A stretch of 49,873 bases of DNA from CAYVMD01 sp964452465 (GCA_964452465.1 CAYVMD010000014.1:1-49873), one strand, 5' to 3'; numbered from the stretch's first letter, positions 40,995-49,873 are shown. Notes: generated by a model not told the origin, from the sequence alone. Numbers and translations are program-made.

Positions 40995-42650
40995 ATGGCG
41001 ACTAAATTCGTTTTTGTGACCGGAGGGGTCGTTTCTTCTATAGGGAAGGGCATCACCTGTGCCTCTCTTGGACTTCTCCTCAAGGCAAGGGGTTACAAGG
41101 TTGCCCTCCAAAAGATAGACCCCTATATAAATGTCGATGCTGGAACGATGAACCCTTTCCAGCATGGGGAGGTTTTCGTAACGAAGGATGGGGCGGAGAC
41201 CGACCTGGATTTAGGGCATTATGAGCGCTTCACATCCATCGATATGACTCGCTCCTCCAACCTCACAACGGGAGGGGTATATGGAGCGGTTATAGAAAAG
41301 GAAAGGCGCGGGGATTATTTGGGGGCTTGCGTTCAGGTTATCCCCCATATAACGGACGAGATCAAGGAGAGGATATACGGGGTAGCCAAAGAGACGGGAG
41401 CGGACATCGTCATCGTGGAGATAGGTGGGACGGTAGGAGACATAGAAGGGCAACCTTTCTTGGAGGCTATCAGGCAGATGAAGAAGGAAGCGGGAGAGGA
41501 GAATGTAGTCTATATCCATGTTACCTTGATCGCCTATGTGGGTCCTTGGGGGGAAGTAAAGACGAAACCCACTCAGCATAGCGTTATTAAATTGAGGGAA
41601 ATAGGCATCCAACCCGACATACTCGTCTGCCGTTCCAAGACCCCTCTGACGGATGAAATGAAGAAGAAAATCTCCCTCTTCTGTAGCGTGGATGAGGAGG
41701 CTGTGATAACGGGATTGGACACCACCATCATCTATGAGATTCCCCTCCGCTTGGAAAAGGAAGGCTTAGCCAAGGAGGTTCTGAAAAGATTACACCTTCC
41801 AAATAGAGAGCCCGACCTCGAGGAATGGGAAAAGGTAGTGGATATATTGCGCTTCCCGGAGAGGGAAGTGGAGATCGCCCTGGTGGGAAAGTACACTCAC
41901 CTTAGGGATGCTTATATAAGCATTGCAGAGGCACTCGTGCATGGAGGGGCAAGTAACAAGGCAAGGGTTAAAATAAGATGGGTAGAATCAACCCTTTTGG
42001 AGGAGGAGCCCCCGGAGCACTACCTCAAGGATGTGGGAGGAATCCTCGTCGCGGGTGGGTTTGGAGTGAGAGGAGTAGAGGGGAAGATAAACGCCATAAG
42101 ATACGCAAGGGAGAATAAGATTCCCTTCCTGGGGCTCTGTCTCGGTCTACAGTGCGCGGTCATAGAATTTGCCCGCAATGTATGCGGGTTGAAGGGGGCA
42201 CACTCATCGGAATTCGATCCTCAAACGCCCCATCCGGTGATAGACCTTTTGCCTGAGCAAAGGGGCATAAAGGCGATGGGAGGGACGATGCGCCTAGGGA
42301 GTTACCCTTGCAAATTGAAGGAAGGCTCCCTGGCTCGGGAGTGCTATGGCACCGACATGTGCTGGGAACGCCACCGCCATAGATACGAAGTCAATATGGA
42401 ATACCTCTCCCTCTTAGAGGAGAAGGGGCTCATAGCCTCCGGGCTCTCCCCAGATGGCAAACTCGTGGAGATCGTAGAGTTGCCCATCTCGATGCATCCC
42501 TTCTTCATCGCCACTCAATTCCATCCCGAGTTCCAATCCCGCCCCACCAATCCCCATCCCCTCTTCGTCGCCTTTGTGCGGGAGGCGCTCAAGAAAAACG
42601 GAAGGGAGATAAAGGAAAACAGGGAAAGGGAGGAAGTTGTTAGAGGTTAA
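40995..42650 (+). CDS. pyrG: CTP synthase
   Basis: Converts UTP to CTP with glutamine and ATP. 551 residues: synthetase domain with KFVFVTGGVVSSIGKGI (residues 4-20) and KIDPYINVDAGTMNPFQHGE, then a class I amidotransferase domain with GGFGVRG, the Cys nucleophile in LGLCLGLQ and the late His/Glu in FHPEFQSRP. The ATG at 40995 sits 8 bases after AAGGGGTG and downstream of a good promoter. The stop TAA shares a base with the next ATG. Ordinary length. Confidence 0.97.
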   Translation: MATKFVFVTGGVVSSIGKGITCASLGLLLKARGYKVALQKIDPYINVDAGTMNPFQHGEVFVTKDGAETDLDLGHYERFTSIDMTRSSNLTTGGVYGAVIEKERRGDYLGACVQVIPHITDEIKERIYGVAKETGADIVIVEIGGTVGDIEGQPFLEAIRQMKKEAGEENVVYIHVTLIAYVGPWGEVKTKPTQHSVIKLREIGIQPDILVCRSKTPLTDEMKKKISLFCSVDEEAVITGLDTTIIYEIPLRLEKEGLAKEVLKRLHLPNREPDLEEWEKVVDILRFPEREVEIALVGKYTHLRDAYISIAEALVHGGASNKARVKIRWVESTLLEEEPPEHYLKDVGGILVAGGFGVRGVEGKINAIRYARENKIPFLGLCLGLQCAVIEFARNVCGLKGAHSSEFDPQTPHPVIDLLPEQRGIKAMGGTMRLGSYPCKLKEGSLARECYGTDMCWERHRHRYEVNMEYLSLLEEKGLIASGLSPDGKLVEIVELPISMHPFFIATQFHPEFQSRPTNPHPLFVAFVREALKKNGREIKENREREEVVRG

Positions 42651-43573
42651 TGGGCTGTTGCTTCAGGGTAATCTTCTCTATCTTCCTCATGGCGGGCGTA
42701 GGATATACCCTGAAAAGTTTGGGATTTTGGGGGCAGAGAGAAGGCGAGGTATTCAGCAAAACCGTGCTCTATATAACCCTTCCCTGTTTCGTCTTCGTCT
42801 CCCTGGTGGGAGGGAAACTGACGAGGGAAGCCTTCTTTGTTGTCCTTCTCCTGATTGGGGGCTCGCTACTGAGCGGAGGCATAGCCTTCCTCCTCGCCCG
42901 TTTCCTAAACCTCTCACCTCCGGCCATGGGAGCCTTCATCCTGGCGAGCGCTGTAGGAAACACGGGCTTCCTTGGCTATCCCATAATAGAGGGCTTGTTC
43001 GGCAAAGCGGGGCTCCCCTGGGGGGTGGTAATAGATCAATTCGGGATGGCACTACCACTCAATACCTTGGGGATAGCGATATCCGCCTACTTCGGGCAAT
43101 CGAAAAGCAAGGAAGGGAAGGAGATAAGGAGTATAATAAAAAGCCCTCCTTTTATAGCCAGTATCATAGGACTATTCCTTTTGGGGAAAAACTTCCCTCC
43201 CTTTCTCCAACCCCTCTGGCGCTCCTTGGAACTCTTTCGAGATGCCACCATCCCCTTAATCATGCTCTTCATAGGAATCTCCATCCGCCCCTCTGCCTTG
43301 AGGAAGGTATGGGCTCCGGTTCTCTTCTCTTCCCTTATCAAACTTATACTCCTTCCCTTTATAGTCTCCGCCTTGGCTTTGAGGCTAAACCTTTCCCTTC
43401 TCCCCTTCAATGTGTTGGTTATTCAGTCCGCGATGCCCACGGCGCTTCTTACAGTTGTCTTCTCCGACAATTTCGAATTAGACCAAGACCTCGCCACGGG
43501 AGCGGTATTCATCTCCACTATCGCTTCTCTTTTTACCATTCCCTTCGTTTCCAAAATAATGGGGGTGCTTTAA
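42650..43573 (+). CDS. AEC-family (auxin efflux carrier-like) transporter
   Basis: 307-residue inner-membrane permease with about ten hydrophobic segments. Family features: GVGYTLKSLGFW at the N-terminus, YITLPCFVFVSL, ASAVGNTGFLGYPI (the conserved N-T-G-F region), and LSLLPFNVLVIQSAMPTALLTVVFSDNF, the most typical AEC segment. Bacterial relatives move malate, malonate or amino-acid derivatives; substrate here is unknown. The start overlaps the pyrG stop by one base, and pcrA begins two bases after its stop, so it is part of the pyrG operon. Confidence 0.86.
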   Translation: MGCCFRVIFSIFLMAGVGYTLKSLGFWGQREGEVFSKTVLYITLPCFVFVSLVGGKLTREAFFVVLLLIGGSLLSGGIAFLLARFLNLSPPAMGAFILASAVGNTGFLGYPIIEGLFGKAGLPWGVVIDQFGMALPLNTLGIAISAYFGQSKSKEGKEIRSIIKSPPFIASIIGLFLLGKNFPPFLQPLWRSLELFRDATIPLIMLFIGISIRPSALRKVWAPVLFSSLIKLILLPFIVSALALRLNLSLLPFNVLVIQSAMPTALLTVVFSDNFELDQDLATGAVFISTIASLFTIPFVSKIMGVL

Positions 43574-43574
43574 T

Positions 43575-45722
43575 TTGGATATTCTGGATGAGCTGAACCC
43601 CCAACAAAGAGAAGCAGTCACCTTCAACGACGCCCCAATGGTTATATTCGCCGGAGCAGGCTCCGGCAAGACGAAGGTGCTTACCTATAAAGCTGCTTAC
43701 CTAATAAGCAAGGGAGTATCACCTCGCAGTATACTCGCCGTGACCTTCACCAATAAAGCAGCGGAGGAGATGAGGACTCGCATCTCGTCCTTGATCGGGA
43801 GTTCCATCGAGGAGATGTGGGTGGGTACATTTCATGCCACCTGTGCTAAGATATTGAGGTTCGATGGGGAAGCGATCGGTTTGCCAAGCAATTTTGTAAT
43901 CCTGGATGAGGGAGAGCAGTTAACCCTGATCAAGGAATGCCTCAACCAGTTAGGCTTGGATGAACAGTTCTTCCCTCCTCGCTTCGTCCATTCCGTCATA
44001 TCCCGCGCTAAGGAGAACCTAATAAGCGTGCTGGAATTCGCTCAGCAGGCGAACGGCATGGTGGAGAAGAAGGTTGCCTCTGTCTACAAGTTATATGAGG
44101 ATAAGAAGAAGTTCAATAGGGCATTGGATTTCGACGATCTCATCTTTTACTGTGTTAGGCTATTCCAGCAAAGAAAGGATGTTTTGGAAAAGTGGCAAGA
44201 TAAGTTCCGCTATATATTGGTTGACGAGTTCCAGGATGTAAATTATGCCCAGTATGAATTTGTTAAACTTTTAGGGCAAAAATATAGACGGGTATGCGTA
44301 GTAGGAGATGACGACCAATCCATATACGGGTGGCGGGGAGCGGACTTCCGCTTGCTCCTCCAATTTGAGGAAGATTTCCCCGGGGCAAAGGTCGTGAAAT
44401 TGGAACAGAATTACCGCTCCACCCAAAACATACTGGATGCGGCGTGGGCGGTGATAAAGAATAATCGGATGAGGAAGCCGAAGAGATTATGGACGGATAA
44501 GGGGGAGGGGGAGAAGTTAAAGTTCTATGAGGCGGATACCCCCTATGACGAGGCCCGTTTCGTGGTGGAGACGATTAAGAAAATGATGAGGGAAGAAGGA
44601 AGGTCATACGGTGATTTCGCCGTCCTATACAGAATCAACGCTCAATCTCGCGTTTTCGAAGAGGTGTTTATGTCCTCAGGGATACCTTATAAGATAGTGG
44701 GAGGGCTAAGGTTCTTCGAGCGCAAGGAAATAAAGGATATAGTGGCTTATCTTCGCTTCTTGGTGAATACCGATGATAATTTCTCCCTTCGAAGGATAAT
44801 AGATGTCCCTCCCCGCGGAATTGGTTCGGTTACGATGGGGAAGGCGGAGGCGATTGCCCTTTCCGAGGAGATCCCTATATATGGAGCCCTCCAAAGATTG
44901 CTGGAGTTGGAGAAGTCCTCCCCTCCTTTGAGGAGCGTTCAGAGATTCCTCCAATTGGTGGAAGACTTGAGAAAAAAGGCACTCCTTTTGCCCCCTTCTC
45001 AATTCGTTAGGCATTTGCTGGAAGAGATAGGTTATTTAAAATATATAGATGATGGGACATTGGAAGGGCAAACGAGGAAGGAGAACATACAAGAATTCAT
45101 CACCTTCGTTGAAGAAATGGAAAGGAAGGTCCCAGGAATGGACGCAAGGGAATTAGTGGAGAGGATAGCCTTCCTCACCGATGTGGACACCTATGAGCAA
45201 TCCCCCGATGCTGTTACCCTTATGACCCTCCACGCTGCTAAAGGGTTGGAATTTCCCGTGGTATTCATAGTGGGATTGGAGGAGGGACTTCTTCCCCATT
45301 CTCGCTCCTTAATGAGCGATATGGAGATAGAGGAAGAGCGAAGGCTTCTCTATGTCGGACTTACAAGATCCAAGGAGAAGATATTCCTCTCCAGGGCTTG
45401 GAATAGGAGCGCTTATGGGGGAGGAAGACCCTCCCGCTTTCTCGAAGAGATCCCTCCCCACCTCATAGAAGAAGTCTCCTCGCTTTCTCCATCATCTCCC
45501 CACCCCTCCTCGCCTGAGGAGGTGGAAGAGATATTGAGGCAGGCAAGGAAAAAAGCGGTCTTTAAGGTAGGAGATAAGGTAAAGCATGAGCAATTTGGGG
45601 AAGGGATAGTGTTGCAGGTGGAGAACAAGGGCGACGACGCCATTCTAACCGTCTTTTTCTCAGGGTTAGGGAGCAAGAAATTGCTTTTGAGTTATGCCCC
45701 ATTGGAAAAAATAGACAGTTAA
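43575..45722 (+). CDS. pcrA: UvrD/PcrA-type superfamily 1 DNA helicase
   Basis: 3'-to-5' helicase in repair and replication-fork maintenance. 715 residues with motif Ia-VI in order: LNPQQREAV, GAGSGKTKVL, DEFQDVNYAQYEF, VGDDDQSIYGWRGAD, EQNYRST, VTLMTLHAAKGLEF and RRLLYVGLTRSKE. The C-terminal ~60 residues (KVGDKVKHEQFGEGIVL) form the Tudor-like PcrA domain that contacts RNA polymerase. TTG 43575 is the only start near the conserved N-terminus; there is no strong ribosome site, so coupling with the upstream gene is likely. Followed by ligA, a common pcrA-ligA pair. Confidence 0.96.
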   Translation: MDILDELNPQQREAVTFNDAPMVIFAGAGSGKTKVLTYKAAYLISKGVSPRSILAVTFTNKAAEEMRTRISSLIGSSIEEMWVGTFHATCAKILRFDGEAIGLPSNFVILDEGEQLTLIKECLNQLGLDEQFFPPRFVHSVISRAKENLISVLEFAQQANGMVEKKVASVYKLYEDKKKFNRALDFDDLIFYCVRLFQQRKDVLEKWQDKFRYILVDEFQDVNYAQYEFVKLLGQKYRRVCVVGDDDQSIYGWRGADFRLLLQFEEDFPGAKVVKLEQNYRSTQNILDAAWAVIKNNRMRKPKRLWTDKGEGEKLKFYEADTPYDEARFVVETIKKMMREEGRSYGDFAVLYRINAQSRVFEEVFMSSGIPYKIVGGLRFFERKEIKDIVAYLRFLVNTDDNFSLRRIIDVPPRGIGSVTMGKAEAIALSEEIPIYGALQRLLELEKSSPPLRSVQRFLQLVEDLRKKALLLPPSQFVRHLLEEIGYLKYIDDGTLEGQTRKENIQEFITFVEEMERKVPGMDARELVERIAFLTDVDTYEQSPDAVTLMTLHAAKGLEFPVVFIVGLEEGLLPHSRSLMSDMEIEEERRLLYVGLTRSKEKIFLSRAWNRSAYGGGRPSRFLEEIPPHLIEEVSSLSPSSPHPSSPEEVEEILRQARKKAVFKVGDKVKHEQFGEGIVLQVENKGDDAILTVFFSGLGSKKLLLSYAPLEKIDS

Positions 45723-45742
45723 AATGAAGGAGGGAGAAGAAA

Positions 45743-47779
45743 ATGGAGGAAAAGGAGGAAAACCTGGAGAAGGTTAAAGCGAGGATAGAGGAATTGCGCC
45801 GGCTGATAGAATATCATAATTGGCGCTATTATGTCTTGGATTCCCCCGAGATATCGGACGCAGAATACGACGCCCTCATGAGGGAACTAATGGAACTGGA
45901 GGAGAAATATCCTCAATTCATTACCCCCGACTCTCCCACCCAAAGGGTAGGAGCTCCCCCCCTGGAAGCCTTCCCCACCCATCGGCATATCGTCCCTATG
46001 CTTTCCTTGCAGAACGCCTTCAGCGAGGAGGAGCTGCGGAATTTCGATAAACGAATAAAAAGGTTCTTAGCCTTGCCAGAGGATGAGGATATAGAGTACT
46101 GCACTGAGTTGAAGATGGATGGCTTGGCGGTCTCCCTCACTTATGAAAATGGCTTCCTCGTCAATGGTTCCACTCGAGGAGATGGGTTCGAAGGGGAGGA
46201 AGTAACCCCCAATTTGAAGACGATCCGCTCCATTCCTCTCCGCCTGAACACCCCCAACCCTCCTGCCCTAATAGAGATAAGAGGGGAAGTGATCATGCAC
46301 AAGAAGGATTTCGAAGCCCTAAACAAAGAAAGAGCCGAGAAGGGAGAACCACTTTTCGCCAATCCTCGCAATGCTGCAGCAGGCTCAGTGAGGCAGTTGG
46401 ATTCCTCCATAACCGCTCAGAGGAAGTTGGATATATTCTGCTACGGCATCGGGCATTGCGAGGGGAGGGAATTCCAAACTCAATACGAAGTGCTTCAAAC
46501 CTTAAGGGAATGGGGCTTGAAGGTAAACCCCTATTTTAGGCTCTGTAAGGGAATAGAAGAGGTAATCCAATATTGTAAGGAGTGGGAGGAGAGGCATCAT
46601 GAACTGCCTTATGATACCGATGGAACCGTGGTAAAAGTGAATTCCTTAGCCCTTCAAGCAGATCTGGGAACGCTTGCCCGTAGTCCCCGCTGGGCGATAG
46701 CCTACAAGTTCCCTGCTGAGCAAGGTATAACCCAGATAGAGGACATAATCGTGCAAGTGGGAAGAACGGGAACGCTCACTCCCGTAGCTGTGCTGAAGCC
46801 TGTGGAGGTAGGAGGGGTAACCATCTCCCGCGCCACTTTACATAATGAGGATGAGATAAGGCGCCTGGGAGTGATGATAAAGGATTGGGTGGTCGTGCAA
46901 AGGGCAGGAGAAGTTATCCCTGAAATAGTAGCGGTAGTGACATCCCGCCGAACTGGCGAGGAGATCCCCTTTAAGATGCCTGACAAATGCCCCGTTTGCG
47001 GTTCCAAGGTGGTTAGATTGCCCGAGGAGGTAGCTTACAGATGTGTTAATTATGCCTGCCCCGCTCAAGTAAAGGAAAGGATCTATCATTTCGCCTCTCG
47101 CAACGCTATGAACATCGAGGGGTTGGGAAAGGAATGGGTGGATAAGTTGGTAGACCTTGGGTTAATAAAGGATAGCGCCGACCTTTATTTCTTGAAAGTA
47201 GAGGATCTTTTGCCTTTGGAGAGGATGGGACCTGTCCTGGCGAGGAAGATCATAGATGCTATTCAAAGGACAAAGAAGACGGAACTTCATCGCCTCATTT
47301 ACGCGTTAGGGATAAGACATGTGGGGGAGAGCACCGCTCGCCTTTTAGCTCAACACTTCGGTAGTCTGGAAAAATTGATGAACGCCCCTTTAACCGAGAT
47401 CGCCAGTATACCCGGCATAGGGGAGGTTGTGGGAGAAAGCATATATACCTTCTTCCGAGAACCTCACAATAGAGAATTGATAAGAAAATTAAAGAAGGCG
47501 GGCGTAACTATAGAAGAGGAAGAGGTTCCCGCGGAGAAACCCCTCGCCGGCAAGAGAATAGTCTTTACCGGAGGGCTCCGATCCATGGAGAGGAACAGGG
47601 CGGAAGAGATAGTGGCTAAATTAGGAGGGATTCCCTCCTCTTCGGTGAGCAGGAATACCGATCTGGTTGTCGTAGGGGAAAACCCCGGGTCCAAATATCA
47701 AAAGGCGAGGGAATTGGGTGTTAAAATAATAAACGAGGAACAATTCTTAGAGATGATAAAGCCTTATGTGAACCTATAG
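45743..47779 (+). CDS. ligA: NAD-dependent DNA ligase LigA
   Basis: Seals nicks using NAD. 678 residues: Ia domain (YHNWRYYVLDSPEISDAEYD), adenylation lysine K124 in ELKMDG, OB fold, Cys4 zinc finger (CPVCG...RCVNYACPAQ, about residues 414-440), helix-hairpin-helix region (IPGIGEVVGESI) and C-terminal BRCT domain (GKRIVFTGGLRSMERN, DLVVVGENPGSKYQKA). ATG 45743 follows GAAGGAGGGAGAAGAAA. Directly followed by the fmdB-type gene after one base. All domains intact. Confidence 0.97.
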   Translation: MEEKEENLEKVKARIEELRRLIEYHNWRYYVLDSPEISDAEYDALMRELMELEEKYPQFITPDSPTQRVGAPPLEAFPTHRHIVPMLSLQNAFSEEELRNFDKRIKRFLALPEDEDIEYCTELKMDGLAVSLTYENGFLVNGSTRGDGFEGEEVTPNLKTIRSIPLRLNTPNPPALIEIRGEVIMHKKDFEALNKERAEKGEPLFANPRNAAAGSVRQLDSSITAQRKLDIFCYGIGHCEGREFQTQYEVLQTLREWGLKVNPYFRLCKGIEEVIQYCKEWEERHHELPYDTDGTVVKVNSLALQADLGTLARSPRWAIAYKFPAEQGITQIEDIIVQVGRTGTLTPVAVLKPVEVGGVTISRATLHNEDEIRRLGVMIKDWVVVQRAGEVIPEIVAVVTSRRTGEEIPFKMPDKCPVCGSKVVRLPEEVAYRCVNYACPAQVKERIYHFASRNAMNIEGLGKEWVDKLVDLGLIKDSADLYFLKVEDLLPLERMGPVLARKIIDAIQRTKKTELHRLIYALGIRHVGESTARLLAQHFGSLEKLMNAPLTEIASIPGIGEVVGESIYTFFREPHNRELIRKLKKAGVTIEEEEVPAEKPLAGKRIVFTGGLRSMERNRAEEIVAKLGGIPSSSVSRNTDLVVVGENPGSKYQKARELGVKIINEEQFLEMIKPYVNL

Positions 47780-47780
47780 T

Positions 47781-48134
47781 ATGCCGATATATGAGTATCT
47801 ATGTGTAAATTGTGGTAAAACATTCTCTCATCTCATAGGAGTGATCGCAGAGGCGAGTCCTCCTAAGTGCCCCAGGTGCGGCGAGGAGAAAAACCTCGTT
47901 AAGCTCCTTTCTCGTGTGGCGAGGTTGAGGCAGGAGGAGGAGATTTTAGAATCGGTAGCGGATGAGTCAAAGTGGGGAGATATAGACGAAAATGACCCAC
48001 GAAGCATAGCCTCCTTTATGAGAAAGCTGGGAAAGGAGATGGGAGAGGAAGATGAGGAATGGGAAGAGCTGGTAGAGAGCATAGAGAGAGAAGAGGAATT
48101 ACCATCCGAAACCGAGGCGAGTGGCGAGGATTGA
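47781..48134 (+). CDS. FmdB-family zinc-ribbon protein
   Basis: 117-residue small regulator-like protein: MPIYEYLCVNCGKTF and CPRCGEE give the classic FmdB zinc ribbon (residues 1-40), followed by an acidic helical tail (EEEILESVADESKWGD, then many Glu). FmdB proteins are of unknown role; some are putative transcription regulators of amidase operons. ATG lies one base after the ligA stop. The last 36 bases overlap the convergent metallophosphoesterase gene. The acidic tail is longer than in the typical 60-80-residue family members. Confidence 0.88.
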   Translation: MPIYEYLCVNCGKTFSHLIGVIAEASPPKCPRCGEEKNLVKLLSRVARLRQEEEILESVADESKWGDIDENDPRSIASFMRKLGKEMGEEDEEWEELVESIEREEELPSETEASGED

Positions 48135-48833
48135 GGGGAGCCCTGCTTCTCTAATTTTCTCCTGGGTTTTGGTAAAGGGATATTCTAAACGCTTAATCGT
48201 AACCTTCTTCGCCTTTTCGTCGTAAATGCCAACGCTAGCTAGGGGTACATTATCTCGAGGTTGACCGACGGAGCCCACATTTATTAAATAACGATAGCCT
48301 TTCCTTATCTTGATCTCTCCACCACTGGGAAAGTCGAAACGAAAACAAAATGTCTCTCCTTCCTTTTGGATATAGCATTGGGGCAGATGGGTGTGTCCAA
48401 CGAAGAGGATAGGCGTAGTAAGAAGCAGAAAGGAAGCTCTGGCCTGGGCACCCGAAAGTATGTATTCCTCCAGAGGGTTCACGAGAGAACCATGCACCAG
48501 GGTGAATTTCTCCCTCACTTCCTCTTCAGGAAGCGAAGCGAGGAAATCCCTATGTCTGATATCGAGATTATCCCTTGTCCAAATTATTGCCTCCGCTGCA
48601 TAGGGGTTGAAATGGGAGAGATTCAATCTCCCCAATGTCCCCCAATCATGATTTCCCGCCACGCCAATCATCCCCAATTCCTCCATCATCTCGCAGCATT
48701 CATTGGGGTTAGGTCCATAGCCAACGATATCCCCTAAACATATAAAGGCATCGACTTCCTTTCTTAATGCTTTCAATACCGTCTCCAGGGCTTCCAGATT
48801 GCTATGGACATCCGAGAGGATGAGATACCTCAA
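48099..48833 (-). CDS. Calcineurin-like metallophosphoesterase (YfcE/MJ0936 type)
   Basis: Cytoplasmic dinuclear-metal phosphodiesterase, 244 residues. Motifs in order: ILSDVHSNLEAL (Asp8, His10), CLGDIVGYGPNPNECC, VAGNHDWGT, then LVHGSL and FVGHTHLPQC, closing with NVGSVGQPRD. The NVGSVGQPRD signature is typical of the MJ0936-like group. ATG 48833 overlaps the preceding gene stop by four bases (ATGA). The C-terminal 12 codons overlap the convergent fmdB. Substrate unknown: families hydrolyse phosphodiesters or nucleotides. Confidence 0.9.
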   Translation of the reverse strand: MRYLILSDVHSNLEALETVLKALRKEVDAFICLGDIVGYGPNPNECCEMMEELGMIGVAGNHDWGTLGRLNLSHFNPYAAEAIIWTRDNLDIRHRDFLASLPEEEVREKFTLVHGSLVNPLEEYILSGAQARASFLLLTTPILFVGHTHLPQCYIQKEGETFCFRFDFPSGGEIKIRKGYRYLINVGSVGQPRDNVPLASVGIYDEKAKKVTIKRLEYPFTKTQEKIREAGLPSILATRLGFGW

Positions 48834-49456
48834 TTGCTCGCCTTTATCCTCCCCTCTACCTTTGCCTTTGCCCCCTTCTCTTTCACATATTCAATGAGGA
48901 AGGCTCCGATCTTCTTGCCCGTTTTGGTCATCTTTGCTTTGGGGAAGGAAACTCTAAAATAACCCTCCGCGCCCTTGGCAAGGGATAGGGGCATGCAAAC
49001 TTTGTAGGAACGGGCGGGGTCAAGGGGTTTATCCCCAAACTTTATCTCCTTAACCCGTTCCCCGGGGGGATTAGAGGGGGCAAAAATGACCGATATACCG
49101 CTTATCTGGAGAAAACCATCGCTTGGCTTAGGATAAAAGAGAAGGGAACGCTCCAGAGCTTTTTTTATTTTCTCTCCTTCAAGGGAAAGGAGCACCAATT
49201 CCTCATTAGGGTAAAGGAGAAAGGACAGGAGGTTTTCTTCCTCTACTTCGCCCGCGGGAAGGCTCGTCTCCTTTAGAATGCCTGCATGAACGAAGGCTAT
49301 ATCTGCTTTTGTCATCTCCCGCATAGCATCGGTTAAAAGGTTACCGAAATTGGTTTCCCCCTTTCTACAGCCCTCACTGGAGAGGTTTTGAGGAAGTATC
49401 AGGTTAGCACTCAGAGCCATCCCCACTACCAGAACCAAAAGAGCCAATCTCCTCAT
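48830..49456 (-). CDS. Stand-alone 5'-nucleotidase C-terminal (UshA-like) domain, exported
   Basis: 208 residues: signal peptide (LALLVLVVGMALSA) then a 5'-nucleotidase C-terminal domain, with GETNFGNLLTDAMREMTKADIAF, LLSFLLYPNEELVLLSLEG and ISGISVIFAP. UshA-like enzymes normally join this nucleobase-binding domain to an N-terminal metallophosphoesterase domain; here that domain is lacking. The adjacent gene encodes a separate metallophosphoesterase, but of a cytoplasmic, unrelated subtype. ATG 49456 overlaps the prfB stop (ATGA). Could be a substrate-binding relic or a new exported binding protein; function unknown. Confidence 0.85.
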   Translation of the reverse strand: MRRLALLVLVVGMALSANLILPQNLSSEGCRKGETNFGNLLTDAMREMTKADIAFVHAGILKETSLPAGEVEEENLLSFLLYPNEELVLLSLEGEKIKKALERSLLFYPKPSDGFLQISGISVIFAPSNPPGERVKEIKFGDKPLDPARSYKVCMPLSLAKGAEGYFRVSFPKAKMTKTGKKIGAFLIEYVKEKGAKAKVEGRIKASN

Positions 49457-49873
49457 TTCCCTTTCCTTTCCTGTTTCAAATAGGCATAGATAAATTCATC
49501 TATCTCCCCATCCATGACCTCGCTTATGTTTCTATTCTCCACCCCCGTGCGGTGGTCCTTGACGAGTGTATAGGGATAAAAGACATAAGAGCGAATCTGG
49601 TTGCCCCAGGTAGCCTCCCGCCTTTCCCCCCTTATCTCCTCTATCATCTCCTCCCTCCTCTTTCTCTCAAATTCCGATATTCTCGCCCTCAAAATTTTGA
49701 GGGCGGATAGCTTGTTTTGATATTGGGAACGCTCGCTCTGGCAGGTGACCACTATGCCGGTGGGGATGTGGCGGATGCGGACCGCGGTTTCGTTCTTCTG
49801 CATATGCTGTCCCCCCGGGGCGGAAGCGCGGAAGGTCTCTATCTCCAAATCCTCCTCGTTTATAACAACCTCG
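49453..49873 (-). CDS. prfB: Peptide chain release factor 2, 5' end outside window
   Basis: C-terminal part of RF2, which reads UGA and UAA. The frame stays open to the window edge (EVVINEEDLEIETFRAS). The GGQ motif is present in SAPGGQHMQKNETAVRI, followed by HIPTGIVVTCQSERSQYQNK and a C-terminal RSYVFYPYTLVKDHRTG, the RF2-type pattern. The programmed frameshift region of RF2 lies upstream of the cut and cannot be checked. The stop overlaps the next gene by four bases. RF1 is less likely, given the YVFYPYTLVKDHRTG ending. Confidence 0.93.
   Translation of the reverse strand, partial: EVVINEEDLEIETFRASAPGGQHMQKNETAVRIRHIPTGIVVTCQSERSQYQNKLSALKILRARISEFERKRREEMIEEIRGERREATWGNQIRSYVFYPYTLVKDHRTGVENRNISEVMDGEIDEFIYAYLKQERKGK

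Noticed and set aside
1..49873. tRNA, rRNA, riboswitch, prophage or complete insertion sequence
   Set aside because: No cloverleaf-like segment, conserved riboswitch core, phage structural gene or transposase seen on reading both strands; a covariance-model search would be decisive.

Overview
The window is a densely packed bacterial chromosome segment, almost entirely coding, with strong AGGAGG-type ribosome binding sites, frequent ATG/stop overlaps and heavy use of AGG/AGA arginine and ATA isoleucine codons. Codon style, compact operons and several glycoside hydrolases suggest a thermophilic, carbohydrate-degrading bacterium. An arabinose-5-phosphate isomerase (Kdo pathway), a LytM/FtsEX set and exported domains fit a diderm cell. 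An Armatimonadota-like lineage is my guess from general gene style; nothing here proves it.

Layout. 1-2138: iron-sulphur and NAD genes (cysteine desulfurase cut by the window edge, nadA, iscU, a small zinc ribbon). 2172-9139: a mixed plus-strand run of sugar isomerase, CoA-disulfide reductase-like enzyme, ribokinase, tsaD, flavodoxin-like protein, MFS transporter and kdsD, ending against a convergent SDR gene (9146-9916). 10083-27544: a 17-kb co-directional run, rpsU-pgpH-ybeY-dgkA-ftsE-ftsX-M23 peptidase-ctpA-divergent deacetylase-AMMECR1-arsC-purB-purS-purQ-purL-purF-beta-propeller-purN, with hardly any gaps. It begins at a very good promoter. purL is interrupted in frame by a 159-residue mini-intein. 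27559-32791: sugar use (GH2 beta-mannosidase-like on minus; xylulokinase, second flavodoxin-like protein and polyol-type dehydrogenase on plus).

32792-37947 is the accessory part: an exported zinc-ribbon/coiled-coil protein of unknown function, a 1144-residue orphan protein with codon use unlike its neighbours, and a roughly 450-bp AT-richer non-coding block bounded by a 22-bp imperfect inverted repeat and holding a degenerate direct repeat. 37948-40893: rpmB with its own promoter, a decayed glycosidase pseudogene and an intact secreted GH5 enzyme. 40995-48134: pyrG, an AEC transporter, a UvrD/PcrA helicase, ligA and an FmdB-type zinc ribbon. 48099-49873: a minus-strand operon, prfB (cut by the window edge), a lone 5'-nucleotidase C-terminal domain and a small metallophosphoesterase.

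The points most worth following are the PurL mini-intein, the orphan 1144-residue protein with its repeat-bounded flank, the DgkA protein with an apparent degenerate PAP2-like tail, and the YbeY with an altered third metal ligand. I found no tRNA, rRNA, CRISPR array, complete transposon or prophage.
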